Assembly: GCA_027488965.1 (NCBI GenBank)
Contig: JAIYAO010000131.1
Coordinates: 1 to 64,000 of the forward strand
DNA: 64,000 bases
Direction of reading: 5' to 3'
From: Alphaproteobacteria bacterium
GTDB taxonomy: Bacteria > Pseudomonadota > Alphaproteobacteria > Caulobacterales > Aquidulcibacteraceae
The first letter of the stretch is position 1, and every line of letters begins with the position of its first letter. Made by a program: the position numbers and the translations under genes. The notes beneath the pieces are model-generated. The model saw only the letters and a program-made list of their open reading frames with translations. It ran no database searches and was not told the DNA's origin. Positions 37,870 through 46,271 of this stretch are shown here, piece by piece.

Positions 37870-39084
37870 ATGGTCAAGATTCTCGAAGGCCTGCGGATCG
37901 TGGAGGGATCGGCCTTCGTGGCCGCGCCGCTCGCCGGCATGACGCTGGCGCAGATGGGCGCCGACGTGATCCGTTTCGATCGCATCCGCGGCGGGCTCGA
38001 CAATGCGCGGTGGCCGGTCACCGACACGGGCCGCAGCCTGTTCTGGGCCGGGCTCAACAAGGGCAAGCGCAGCCTCGCCGTCGACATGGCCACCCCGCGC
38101 GGGCAGGAACTCGTCACCCGCCTCATCTGCGCGCCCGGCGAACAGGCCGGCATTTTCCTCACCAACCTGCGCGTGCGGGGCTGGATGGACTACGACTCGC
38201 TGAAGAAACACCGCGCGGATCTCATCATGATGTCCGTCACCGGCGACCGCCGCGGCGGGCCGCAGGTGGACTACACCGTCAACCCCGCCGTCGGTTTTCC
38301 CAACGCCACCGGGCCCGAAGGCTCCACCGAGCCGGTGGGCCACGTGCTGCCGGCGTGGGACTGCATCACCGGCCAGCAGGCTGCGCTCGGCATCCTTGCC
38401 GCCGAACGGCACCGGCGCCTGACGGGGCAGGGGCAACTGGTGGAGCTGGCGCTGAAGGACATGGCGCTGGCCATGTTGGGCAATCTCGGGATCATCGGGG
38501 AAGTCACCGTCAACGGCGTGGACCGGCCGAAGATGGGCAACTCCCTGTACGGCGCCTATGCGCAGGACTTCGTGTGCAAGGACGGTGGCCGCGTCATCGT
38601 CGTGGCGCTCACCATCCGCCAGTGGGACAACCTCAAGGCCGCCACGCACACGCAGGTGGCGTTCGATGAACTCGCCGCCGCGCTGGGCGTGAAGCTGAGC
38701 CTGGAGGGCGAACGGTTCAAGCACCGCCATGCCATCTCGAAGGTGCTGAAGCCCTTCTTCGACACGCGCCGCGTGGAGGATTTCGCCAAGGCTTTCGACG
38801 AGAAGGGCGTGACCTGGTCACGCTACCGCAGCTTCAAGGAAGCCATCGAGCAGGACCCCGACCTCTCCACCGACAACCCCATGTTCTCCATGCTCGAGCA
38901 CCCGGGCATCGGTACGTATCTTACGCCCGGCAATCCCATCGCCTTCTCGGATGTGGAGCGCATCCCGCCGACGCGCGCGCCGAGCCTCGGCGAGAACACC
39001 GACGAGATCCTCACGGAAATCGGCTACACCGACGCCGAGATCGCACGCCTGCACGACGACCAGATTGTCGCCGGCCCGCACTGA
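37870..39084 (+). CDS. mct: 2-methylfumaryl-CoA isomerase (mesaconyl-CoA C1-C4 CoA transferase), class III CoA transferase family
   Basis: 404 residues. It starts LEGLRIVEGSAFVAAPLAGM, then TLAQMGADVIRFD, and has LFWAGLNKGKRSLAVDMATP, HRADLIMMSV and VLPAWDCITGQQAALGILAA. From memory of the family these phrases match Chloroflexus Mct, an intramolecular CoA transferase, closely and in order rather than general CaiB enzymes. SRYRSFKEAIEQDPDLSTDN and LGENTDEIL close the protein. It would move CoA from the C1 to the C4 carboxyl of mesaconate, feeding the hydratase and lyase before it. Last gene of the operon; the next gene is convergent. Confidence 0.88.
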   Translation: MVKILEGLRIVEGSAFVAAPLAGMTLAQMGADVIRFDRIRGGLDNARWPVTDTGRSLFWAGLNKGKRSLAVDMATPRGQELVTRLICAPGEQAGIFLTNLRVRGWMDYDSLKKHRADLIMMSVTGDRRGGPQVDYTVNPAVGFPNATGPEGSTEPVGHVLPAWDCITGQQAALGILAAERHRRLTGQGQLVELALKDMALAMLGNLGIIGEVTVNGVDRPKMGNSLYGAYAQDFVCKDGGRVIVVALTIRQWDNLKAATHTQVAFDELAAALGVKLSLEGERFKHRHAISKVLKPFFDTRRVEDFAKAFDEKGVTWSRYRSFKEAIEQDPDLSTDNPMFSMLEHPGIGTYLTPGNPIAFSDVERIPPTRAPSLGENTDEILTEIGYTDAEIARLHDDQIVAGPH

Positions 39085-39091
39085 AAAACGT

Positions 39092-40810
39092 CTACTTGCA
39101 GCGTGTGGCGGCGGGCCCCAGCAGTTCCGGATTCCATCGCGTCGTCGCCTTGTAGGCGGCGCACTGGCTTTCGCGCGTTTTCAGCGCCGGATCGGCGAAC
39201 AGATCGGCCACGATGGCGTCCGGAGTCTCCACGGTGGAGATCATGCGCAGGCCGCCGCCGTTGTCGGTGTCCAGCACCATGGCCTTCAGCCCGTCCGGCG
39301 CAGCAGACCAGCGCTGCCATTGCGGCAGCCTGCCGTCCACGCCGCGGGCGGGATCGCCGGCAGCGGCGAAATGGGCCCAGTAGCTCATCATCGCATCCGA
39401 CAGCACCAGCCGGCCCGGGGCGTTCGCTTTCGTGAAGGCGTACTTGTCGAAGGTCCCCAGCAGCTTGAAGTGCCCGAACACGAACGGGATCTCCAGGCTG
39501 TGGCCGGCGCCGAGAAGCTCCGCCAGGTTGGTCACGAACACGCGGCCTTCCTCGTCCCAGTCGAAGCGGTAGGTCCACACATCCGGATGGCCGCCCGCCA
39601 CCATGCGGGCCGCCGGCCGGTCCACGCCGGCGGCGCGCCAGAAGCGGCTGGGGTAGGCGGACATCGCCTCGTACACGGCCTTGTCGCGGGCCTGCGGGAA
39701 AAGGCCCAGCGTGCGCGTCACCAGTTCGGGGTTCAGCACGTTGAACAGTTTCATCTCATCGCGGTTCGTGCCGAGGATCACCGGCACGGCGTTGTAGGCG
39801 CCCGGGCTGTCGAGCAGCGGATGAATGCCCCCGGCGGGAATGACGATGCCGTCGGCTATCACGCGCGGCGGATCGAACGCGCCACGGCTGGTGTCGTAGG
39901 CGCCGTAAACGTCCGTCAGCGGCACGGCGCGCAGCGCTTCGCCCGTCACCGCGCCGCCGCGAACGAGCTTGGCGGCGATGGCGGCGCCGGAGTCCGGGCG
40001 GTCGCCGCTCTCGGCCTCCGCCAGCGGCACGGTGTTAAACGAACCGGACTGCACGATGGCGCGGTGGAAGAGGCCCTTCGCCAGCGGGCTCGCCATCAGC
40101 GCCGCCACGTCGTGGCCGCCGGCGCTTTCACCGAAGATCGTCACCCGGCCGGCGTCGCCGCCGAACACGGCGATCTCGTCGCGGATCCATTCCAGTGCGC
40201 GGATGTGATCGAGGGCGGCGAAGTTCGGCGAGGCGTCCTGCGGCGTCTCGGCGCCTTCGCGCAGCGCGGCGTGCGCAAACCACCCCATGGGACCGAGGCG
40301 GTACTGCACGATGACCACGATCACGTTGCGCTTCGCCGCCAGCGTCGCCCCGTCATACTGTTCAGCGCGGCCCCACGTGTTGGCCCCGCCGTGGATCCAC
40401 ATCATCACCGGCAGCTTCGCGCCGCGCGCGGCGTCGGCCGTCATCGGCGGGGCGTAGACGTCGAGGTAGAGGCAGTCTTCCTGGCCGGCGATCTCGCCCC
40501 AGCGCTTCTCGTCGACGCCATCGAGCGCGTTGAGCACCTGCGGGCACCAGGGCGCGGGCGCGAGCGCTGCGCGCTCTCCCGTCCATGCGGCGGGCGGGCG
40601 CGGCGCGCGCCAGCGCAGGGCCCCCACGGGCGGGGCCGCGAAGGGAATGGCGCGCCAGACGTGCGCGCCGCTCGCCGCCACGTAGCCCACAAGCGCGCCG
40701 GTAGAGACGGTGCGGGCGGTGGCGGCGTCGGCTTGCGGCGGCGGCGCCTCGGCGGCGGGCGCGCACGCAGCGACCAGCAGCGCGACAAGCGCGGTCAGGA
40801 TCCGGATCAT
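39092..40810 (-). CDS. type-B carboxylesterase, predicted lipoprotein
   Basis: 572 residues from ATG 40810. IRILTALVALLVAAC is a lipoprotein signal. The carboxylesterase/cholinesterase fold shows RAIPFAAPPVGALRWRAP, EDCLYLDVYAP, VMMWIHGGANTWG (oxyanion hole), and the nucleophile in VTIFGESAGGHDVAALM; HSLEIPFVFGHF carries the catalytic histidine. It hydrolyses carboxylic esters in the periplasm or at the outer membrane. The last codons end in ATRCK. It converges with mct seven bases away and stands alone. Confidence 0.93.
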   Translation of the reverse strand: MIRILTALVALLVAACAPAAEAPPPQADAATARTVSTGALVGYVAASGAHVWRAIPFAAPPVGALRWRAPRPPAAWTGERAALAPAPWCPQVLNALDGVDEKRWGEIAGQEDCLYLDVYAPPMTADAARGAKLPVMMWIHGGANTWGRAEQYDGATLAAKRNVIVVIVQYRLGPMGWFAHAALREGAETPQDASPNFAALDHIRALEWIRDEIAVFGGDAGRVTIFGESAGGHDVAALMASPLAKGLFHRAIVQSGSFNTVPLAEAESGDRPDSGAAIAAKLVRGGAVTGEALRAVPLTDVYGAYDTSRGAFDPPRVIADGIVIPAGGIHPLLDSPGAYNAVPVILGTNRDEMKLFNVLNPELVTRTLGLFPQARDKAVYEAMSAYPSRFWRAAGVDRPAARMVAGGHPDVWTYRFDWDEEGRVFVTNLAELLGAGHSLEIPFVFGHFKLLGTFDKYAFTKANAPGRLVLSDAMMSYWAHFAAAGDPARGVDGRLPQWQRWSAAPDGLKAMVLDTDNGGGLRMISTVETPDAIVADLFADPALKTRESQCAAYKATTRWNPELLGPAATRCK

Positions 40811-40886
40811 GTGTTTCCCCGCAAGTTTCGCCACGATTAGCCGCTGGCGCGGGGCGCGCCAAGGGTGGGGCGGTTGGGCAGGCGGC

Positions 40887-43220
40887 TCAGGCGCGTTGCG
40901 CGCGGGCGCCGGCGTTGCGCATGAAGTGGATGAAGTCACCTACGGGCATGGGCCGGCCGATGAAGTAGCCCTGCGCGAGGTCGCAGCCCATGGTCTGCAG
41001 CACGGCCAGCGCCTCGGCGCTCTCCACCCCCTCCGCCGTCACCTTCAGCCCCAGGCTGTGGGCCAGATCGATGGTGGATTTCACCAGCAGCGCGTCGCGG
41101 TGGCTCTGTGCAAGCGAGAGCACGAACGCCTTGTCGATCTTCAGCTCGTCGGCGCGGATCTGCTTGAGGTAGGCCAGCGACGAGAGGCCCGAGCCGTAGT
41201 CGTCGATGGAGATGGAGATGCCCGCCGCCGCATACAGGTCGATCAGCCGCAGCGCCACGTCCGGGTTGTCGATGACGGCGGTCTCCGTGATCTCGAAGCA
41301 GATGCGGGCGCGGGCGCTGCGCACCATGTCGATGGCGCGCTCTGCGAAGTCCTGGTCGTTCATCAGGCGCCCGGAGATGTTCACCGCGATGGCGAGGTCG
41401 TGGCCGTCTTCGCGCAGCATCGCCTGCGTGCGGATCGCCTGCGCCAGTACCCAGTCTGTCAGCGGCCGGATATGGCCGGTCTCCTCCGCCATGCCGATGA
41501 AGAGATCGGGCGGCACCATGCCGCGGCGCGGGTCGCGCCAGCGAAGCAGGGCTTCCGCGCCGGTCACTGCGCCGCGGCGCAGGTCGAACTTCGGCTGCAG
41601 GTGGATCGACAATCCACCGCTGGCGATGGCGCCCATCATGTCGCTGGTCAGCGACAGGTTGCTCGTGGGATCGCCGTAGGCTTCGGCGTCGAACACGGCG
41701 ATCTTGCGTCGTCCCGCCCGCGCCTGGTCGAGCGCGATGCTGGCGCGGTCGATGATGCTTTCGGTGGTCTTGCCGGCCTCGTGCGCCGCAAGACCGATGG
41801 TGACGCTTGCATCCACGCTGTCGCCGTTGAGCCGGATCGGCTGGTCGAGATCGGCTTGCAGGGCGGCCGCGAAGCGCTGCGCGTCTTCGGTGTCGCTGGC
41901 CTCGAACACAAACCCCAGCACGCTGGTGGCCAGCCGTGCGACCCGTGTGCTGGCGTGCCGGCGCCCCAGGCGGTCGCCGATCTCGCGCACCAGCGTGTTG
42001 GCCAGGGTGTAGCCGATGGCGGAACGCACCTGGTGGAAGCGGTCGACGCCCAGCGCCGCCACGAACGTGACGCCGCCGGCGTTCTCGCGCAGCGATGCTT
42101 CGGCGAAGTTGCGCAGGGCGACGCGGTTCGGCAGTCCGGACTCCGAGTCGTGCAGCGCCAGGTGCGTGATCGTGCGTTCGCGCGTGCGGATCTCGGTGGC
42201 CATGGCGTTGAACGTGCCCGCAAGCCGACCGATCTCGTCGTTCGTCTCCACCGGCACCGACACGTCGGCGCCGTGGCGCAGCCGCTGGGCCGCCGCGTCC
42301 AGCGCAATGATCGGCCGCGTGACGCCGCGCGCCAGCAGCCAGCTGCCCCCGATCACCATTGCGACGCCGATCAGGCCCACCAGCACCACAGCCACAAGGA
42401 TGGGCTGGTAAGGAGCCAGCGCCCGCGCAAGCGGATAGCGGAGCAGCAGTGCAGAGTGTTCGCCGCCGCCGAGGTCGGCCAGCGGCTTCGCCAGCGCGAT
42501 GGCGCGCCCGTTGATCGTCTGCAATTCCCTCGCGCTGCCGTCGGCGCGGCCGAGGGCGGCGTCTATGAAGCGGTGCAGCCCTGCGGCATCGGCGAACGCC
42601 TTCTCGCCGCGCACGGGCGCCCATGCGCCATCGCCGTTGCGCTGCACCACCGTCGCCTGCAGCGGGATCGAGGAGAGCTTTTCGAGGCGGCGCATTTCCG
42701 CGGCGTCGAGTCGCGTGGCGAACACCACCCATCCGCTCAGCGTCGGGCTCATGATCGGCGCCGAGATCGCCTGGTAGGGCTGATCGGCGATGGCGATCAC
42801 GCCGGCGGCGTTCTCCTGGCTGTCGAGCGCGGTCCATAGCGCCGTCGCACGGTCTGCGTCGATGGGGGTGTCGAGGCCGGTAATGGCGCCGTCCATGCCG
42901 ACGATGAAGGCAAGGTGGAGATCAAGGCGGTTGCGGAGGTTGTCGAGCGCTGAGCGCACGGTCGCCTCGTCGCGCGTGGCCACCGCCTCGCGGAAGCCGA
43001 AGTCGCGCGCCAGCAGGTTGGCGCTGTCGCGCAGCTGGCTGGAGCGCATCTCCCACAGACGGTCGAAAACGATTCCGCTGGTCTGCAATTCGCTGCGCAC
43101 CGTGCGCGCGGCGTTCTTGGAGATCTCCATGTAGACGACGGCGCCGGTCAGCAGCATCGCCAGGCAGAACAGCCCCGCGAACAGGACCACGAGCCGGGTC
43201 TGGAGGCGCGTGAACTTCAT
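40887..43220 (-). CDS. membrane c-di-GMP phosphodiesterase with HAMP, degenerate GGDEF and EAL domains
   Basis: 777 residues. Helices near 10-32 and 273-295 bracket a periplasmic sensor of about 240 residues; a HAMP segment follows (about 295-345). The GGDEF domain begins HLALHDSESGLPNRVALRNF, but its active-site motif is degenerate (ATSVLGFVF where GGDEF would be), so it should not make c-di-GMP. The EAL domain is intact: AEALLRW, NISGRL, EITETAV, IDDYGSG and ELKIDKAFV, so it should hydrolyse c-di-GMP. Nine bases downstream of the cupredoxin-like gene on the same strand, so the two are probably cotranscribed. Confidence 0.92.
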   Translation of the reverse strand: MKFTRLQTRLVVLFAGLFCLAMLLTGAVVYMEISKNAARTVRSELQTSGIVFDRLWEMRSSQLRDSANLLARDFGFREAVATRDEATVRSALDNLRNRLDLHLAFIVGMDGAITGLDTPIDADRATALWTALDSQENAAGVIAIADQPYQAISAPIMSPTLSGWVVFATRLDAAEMRRLEKLSSIPLQATVVQRNGDGAWAPVRGEKAFADAAGLHRFIDAALGRADGSARELQTINGRAIALAKPLADLGGGEHSALLLRYPLARALAPYQPILVAVVLVGLIGVAMVIGGSWLLARGVTRPIIALDAAAQRLRHGADVSVPVETNDEIGRLAGTFNAMATEIRTRERTITHLALHDSESGLPNRVALRNFAEASLRENAGGVTFVAALGVDRFHQVRSAIGYTLANTLVREIGDRLGRRHASTRVARLATSVLGFVFEASDTEDAQRFAAALQADLDQPIRLNGDSVDASVTIGLAAHEAGKTTESIIDRASIALDQARAGRRKIAVFDAEAYGDPTSNLSLTSDMMGAIASGGLSIHLQPKFDLRRGAVTGAEALLRWRDPRRGMVPPDLFIGMAEETGHIRPLTDWVLAQAIRTQAMLREDGHDLAIAVNISGRLMNDQDFAERAIDMVRSARARICFEITETAVIDNPDVALRLIDLYAAAGISISIDDYGSGLSSLAYLKQIRADELKIDKAFVLSLAQSHRDALLVKSTIDLAHSLGLKVTAEGVESAEALAVLQTMGCDLAQGYFIGRPMPVGDFIHFMRNAGARAQRA

Positions 43221-43229
43221 GGCAGCCGC

Positions 43230-43847
43230 CTAGTGGCGGCTTCCGGCCGCGGCGCGGCGGTCGATCGTCACGGCTTCGCCTGCCGGCGGGCGCGCGGCGG
43301 TAATCTGGCGGGTGCTCTGGTTGGACGGTGCGCGCAGATCCGCGTGCCAGACGGTGAGTGCGCCCGCGCCTTCGGCGCCGCTCAGCACGGCACGTCCGTC
43401 CGGGCCTGTCTTTGCGGCGTAGGGCGTGTCGACCACCACAATGAACGCCGACATGCGGTCGTGGATATTGCACCCGATGGCGGCTACGCCGGGCGCTGTG
43501 AAGCGATAGCTGCGCGTCTCGTCGCGGCCGAACAGCCGCAGCTCGAACCGGTTGCCGGTGGAGAACGAGTAGACGTGGTGGCGCACGCTGTCGAAGTTCG
43601 GAAACGAGACCTCGGCGCCGACGGGTACGATCAGCACGTGCGGCTCGAACGCGATCTCGCGCTGCGACATGCGCATGGGCCAGTCGAAGCGGATCGGCCC
43701 CTTCGCGCCGCCCGCGGCAGGGCGAAAGGTGACCACGGCGTTCTCCACGGCCGCGCCCGCCTTGTCGCGCACCGTCACGGTGAGGTCGGCGGCGTGCGCT
43801 GCGCCGGCGAACAGCACGGCGACGGCCAGGGCGAGGCGACGGATCAT
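43230..43847 (-). CDS. cupredoxin-like exported protein (methylamine-utilization-type)
   Basis: 205 residues from ATG 43847 with signal peptide IRRLALAVAVLFAGAAHAA. The body contains FPNFDSVRHHVYSFS and AIGCNIHDRMSAF; the histidine of the first motif plus the cysteine, histidine and methionine of the second give the ligand set of a type 1 copper site. Such proteins are often annotated as methylamine utilisation proteins, but no methylamine dehydrogenase genes are present. It precedes the EAL protein and faces the DUF3034/haemoglobin pair, and may act as a periplasmic redox or ligand sensor for it. Confidence 0.85.
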   Translation of the reverse strand: MIRRLALAVAVLFAGAAHAADLTVTVRDKAGAAVENAVVTFRPAAGGAKGPIRFDWPMRMSQREIAFEPHVLIVPVGAEVSFPNFDSVRHHVYSFSTGNRFELRLFGRDETRSYRFTAPGVAAIGCNIHDRMSAFIVVVDTPYAAKTGPDGRAVLSGAEGAGALTVWHADLRAPSNQSTRQITAARPPAGEAVTIDRRAAAGSRH

Positions 43848-43947
43848 CCCGACGCCGTACCAGTTCGCCCATAAGGTTCCGTAAATTGTGCCCGGAGCGC
43901 GGTGCGGCAACGCGGTGTTAACCAATGTCCGGCTTGTGCTTGCAAGA

Positions 43948-44853
43948 ATGGGCAACAATCACTCCATCCGCGGGCGTGTCGCGGCGCCTTTCCTGCTCGC
44001 AGGGCTCATGGCGGGGGCGGGCCTTGCGGGCGAGGCGTCCGCGAAACCTCTGGTGAACGGCGGCAAGCTGCTGCTGACGCGCGGCGTGTCCGCCGTGGAG
44101 GGCAGCGGCGGCGGCGGCCTCTCCACTTGGGCGCTGATCACCGGCAATGAAACGGAGGACGGCGTCGGCGCCACAGCCTTCGTCACCCACGCGCCGCTGC
44201 CGGACTATGACCTCACGGTCGTGGGCGCCGCAGTCGGCCTGCGCGACCGCTTCGAGATTTCCTACGCACACCAGGAGTTCGACACAGGCGCCACCGGGCC
44301 CGCACTGGGGCTGCGGGGCAATTTCACTTTCGTGCAGGACGTGATCGGCGTGAAGGTCCGCGTGGCGGGCGACGCCGTGTACGACCAGGACCGCCTACTG
44401 CCGCAGATCGCCGTCGGCGCCCAGTTCAAGCAGAACACCCAGAGCAACGTGCTGCGCGCCATCGGGGCCGGCAATGACAGCGGCGTCGACGTTTACCTGT
44501 CGGCAACCAAGCTGCTGCTGGCGCAGAGCCTGCTGTTGTCGGGCACGCTGCGCTATACGGAAGCCAACCAGACAGGGCTGCTAGGGTTCGGCGGCGACCG
44601 CAACGACGGCCATTCGCTGCAGGTGGAGGCGTCGGCGGCCTACATGCTGTCGCAGCGCTTCATTGTCGGGGCCGAGTACCGCACGAAGCCGGACAACCTG
44701 CTCTTTGCGAAGGAAGACGACGCCTACGACGTCTTTGCCGCCTACGCCGTGTCGCCGAACCTCACAGGCACGCTGGCCTATGTGGACCTTGGCGACATCG
44801 CCACGCGCGAAGGCGAGCGCGGCATCTATCTGTCGCTGCAGGTGGGATACTAG
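43948..44853 (+). CDS. DUF3034 outer-membrane-type protein
   Basis: 301 residues from ATG 43948; an upstream GTG at 43888 would mask the signal peptide (APFLLAGLMAGAGLAGEASA, about residues 12-31). The body alternates short hydrophobic and polar stretches as in beta barrels and has the DUF3034 core QFKQNTQSNVLRAIGAGNDS, then GVDVYLSATKLLL, and a terminal aromatic (LSLQVGY), an outer-membrane targeting sign. Function unknown. Two bases separate it from the haemoglobin gene. Confidence 0.85.
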   Translation: MGNNHSIRGRVAAPFLLAGLMAGAGLAGEASAKPLVNGGKLLLTRGVSAVEGSGGGGLSTWALITGNETEDGVGATAFVTHAPLPDYDLTVVGAAVGLRDRFEISYAHQEFDTGATGPALGLRGNFTFVQDVIGVKVRVAGDAVYDQDRLLPQIAVGAQFKQNTQSNVLRAIGAGNDSGVDVYLSATKLLLAQSLLLSGTLRYTEANQTGLLGFGGDRNDGHSLQVEASAAYMLSQRFIVGAEYRTKPDNLLFAKEDDAYDVFAAYAVSPNLTGTLAYVDLGDIATREGERGIYLSLQVGY

Positions 44854-44855
44854 GG

Positions 44856-45341
44856 ATGCGCATCCTGCTGCTGAGCGCGATGATTCTAAGCATCGCCGCC
44901 GCGCCGCGTGCGCGGGCGGAGGAAAAGCCCGTGGCGCCCTACACCCAATCGAACGCGAACGCCGGCGCACGGCCGCTGGAAGGGACCGCCGTCTTCGACG
45001 CGATGAACGGCCTCGACGGCATCCAGCGGATCGTGGACGATCTCGTCGACCACTCCGTCGCCGACCCTGTGATCGGGGATATCTTCGTCAATCAGGATAT
45101 CGCGCGCTTGCGCCGCACGCTGGGCGAACAGATCTGCTATCTCGCGGGCGGCCCCTGCACATATACCGGGCGCACCATGGCGGACGCGCATAAGGACATG
45201 GGCGTCACCACCAGGGACTTCAACGTGCTGGTGGAGCATTTGCGCGCCGCGATGGACAAGGAAGGCGTGCCGTTCGTGCAGCAAAATCGCCTGCTTGCGC
45301 GCCTTGCGCCGATGCACCGCACGATTGTGGAGCCGAGGTAG
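44856..45341 (+). CDS. group 1 truncated haemoglobin with signal peptide
   Basis: 161 residues. RILLLSAMILSIAAAPRARA is a signal peptide, unusual for a truncated haemoglobin. The globin part starts at VFDAMNGLDGIQRIVDDLVD, has LGEQICYLAGGPCTYTGRTM, and carries the proximal histidine in ADAHKDMGVTTRDFNVLVEH. It should bind haem and O2 or NO in the periplasm. Cotranscribed with DUF3034, and divergent from the cupredoxin/EAL pair, suggesting a shared role in gas or copper sensing. Confidence 0.9.
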   Translation: MRILLLSAMILSIAAAPRARAEEKPVAPYTQSNANAGARPLEGTAVFDAMNGLDGIQRIVDDLVDHSVADPVIGDIFVNQDIARLRRTLGEQICYLAGGPCTYTGRTMADAHKDMGVTTRDFNVLVEHLRAAMDKEGVPFVQQNRLLARLAPMHRTIVEPR

Positions 45342-45396
45342 ACGGTGCGCCAGCGGCGGCGCGGCCCTGTCAACGCCATGAACCTCACAGATGTGA

Positions 45397-46161
45397 TCAC
45401 GTCGCCGGGCAGGTGAGCCGAAGCGCGGGCGTGTAGTGGGCGTCTTCCAGCAGGTGCAGCGCCACTTCCAGCGCGTCGGGGTGGACGTCGATCTCCACAA
45501 ACCCATGGCCCGCGCTGCGGCTGCGACCTGAGGACAGCGTCGGCGCCACGATCATCCGGGCATGCAGCAGCGGCGGCACGCGCATCACGGCGAAGCGGTG
45601 GAGGTGCCCGCAGAGCAGCAACGTTCGGCGTGCGCGGCCGAGCGCATCCCAGGACTCCGGCCCGCGCTGGGAATCGCTGCGCACGTGTGCGCCGCCCATG
45701 GACACCGGCGGATGGTGCGCCGCCACAATGCGCCAGGCGCCGTCGGTGTGGTCGTCGGCAAAGGCTGCGAACGCGCCGCGGGGATAGACGCCCTGCGACC
45801 AGTCCCTGCGCGCCTGAATGGGCCGTGCGGTGTTCAGCGTGCTGATCTCCACCGCCGGATCGGCGCCGCGCCAGTCGGTCGCCATGCCCAGCGTGTCGAA
45901 GCGTTCGAACGGCGTGAACACGCGTGCGATCACGTTGTAGACGGGGGAATCGTGATTGCCCGGCGTGCCGACGATGGGGCTCTCGATCAGCGAGAGAAAG
46001 CGTGCGGCCTCGGCAAACTCCCGCACGCGGCCGGCCTGCGTGAGATCGCCGCTGAGCACGACCACGTCGGGTCGCAGCGCGTTGACGGCCCCCGCCGCCG
46101 TTTCCAGGCGCGACCAGGGTGAATCGCCCACGTGCACGTCGCTGATGTGAACGATCTTCAT
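45397..46161 (-). CDS. metallophosphoesterase (calcineurin-like)
   Basis: 254 residues from ATG 46161. The five metal-ligand blocks are present: HISDVHVGD, VVVLSGDLT, VGTPGNHDS, VAAHHPP and LCGHLHRF. It hydrolyses a phosphoester or phosphodiester in the cytoplasm; related proteins include cyclic nucleotide phosphodiesterases. The start used gives the canonical MKIVHISDVH; longer frames add unrelated residues. It is divergent from the lipid-kinase gene at 46272. Confidence 0.93.
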   Translation of the reverse strand: MKIVHISDVHVGDSPWSRLETAAGAVNALRPDVVVLSGDLTQAGRVREFAEAARFLSLIESPIVGTPGNHDSPVYNVIARVFTPFERFDTLGMATDWRGADPAVEISTLNTARPIQARRDWSQGVYPRGAFAAFADDHTDGAWRIVAAHHPPVSMGGAHVRSDSQRGPESWDALGRARRTLLLCGHLHRFAVMRVPPLLHARMIVAPTLSSGRSRSAGHGFVEIDVHPDALEVALHLLEDAHYTPALRLTCPAT

Positions 46162-46271
46162 CGTCCCGCACCAAAGCGCGCGCGACCCGACCGCGCAAGG
46201 GTCCGCGGCGGCGATGCGCAGTGGGAACCGCCCGGCGCCGGTGGCGTTGTTGGCCGAACGGGGAGAGTGTC

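Noticed and set aside
40887-43220. Diguanylate cyclase activity of the GGDEF/EAL protein
   Set aside because: The GGDEF signature is replaced by ATSVLGF, so only the EAL half looks active.
43230-43847. Methylamine oxidation function of the cupredoxin-like protein
   Set aside because: The family label is historical; no methylamine dehydrogenase subunits or maturation genes are in the window.
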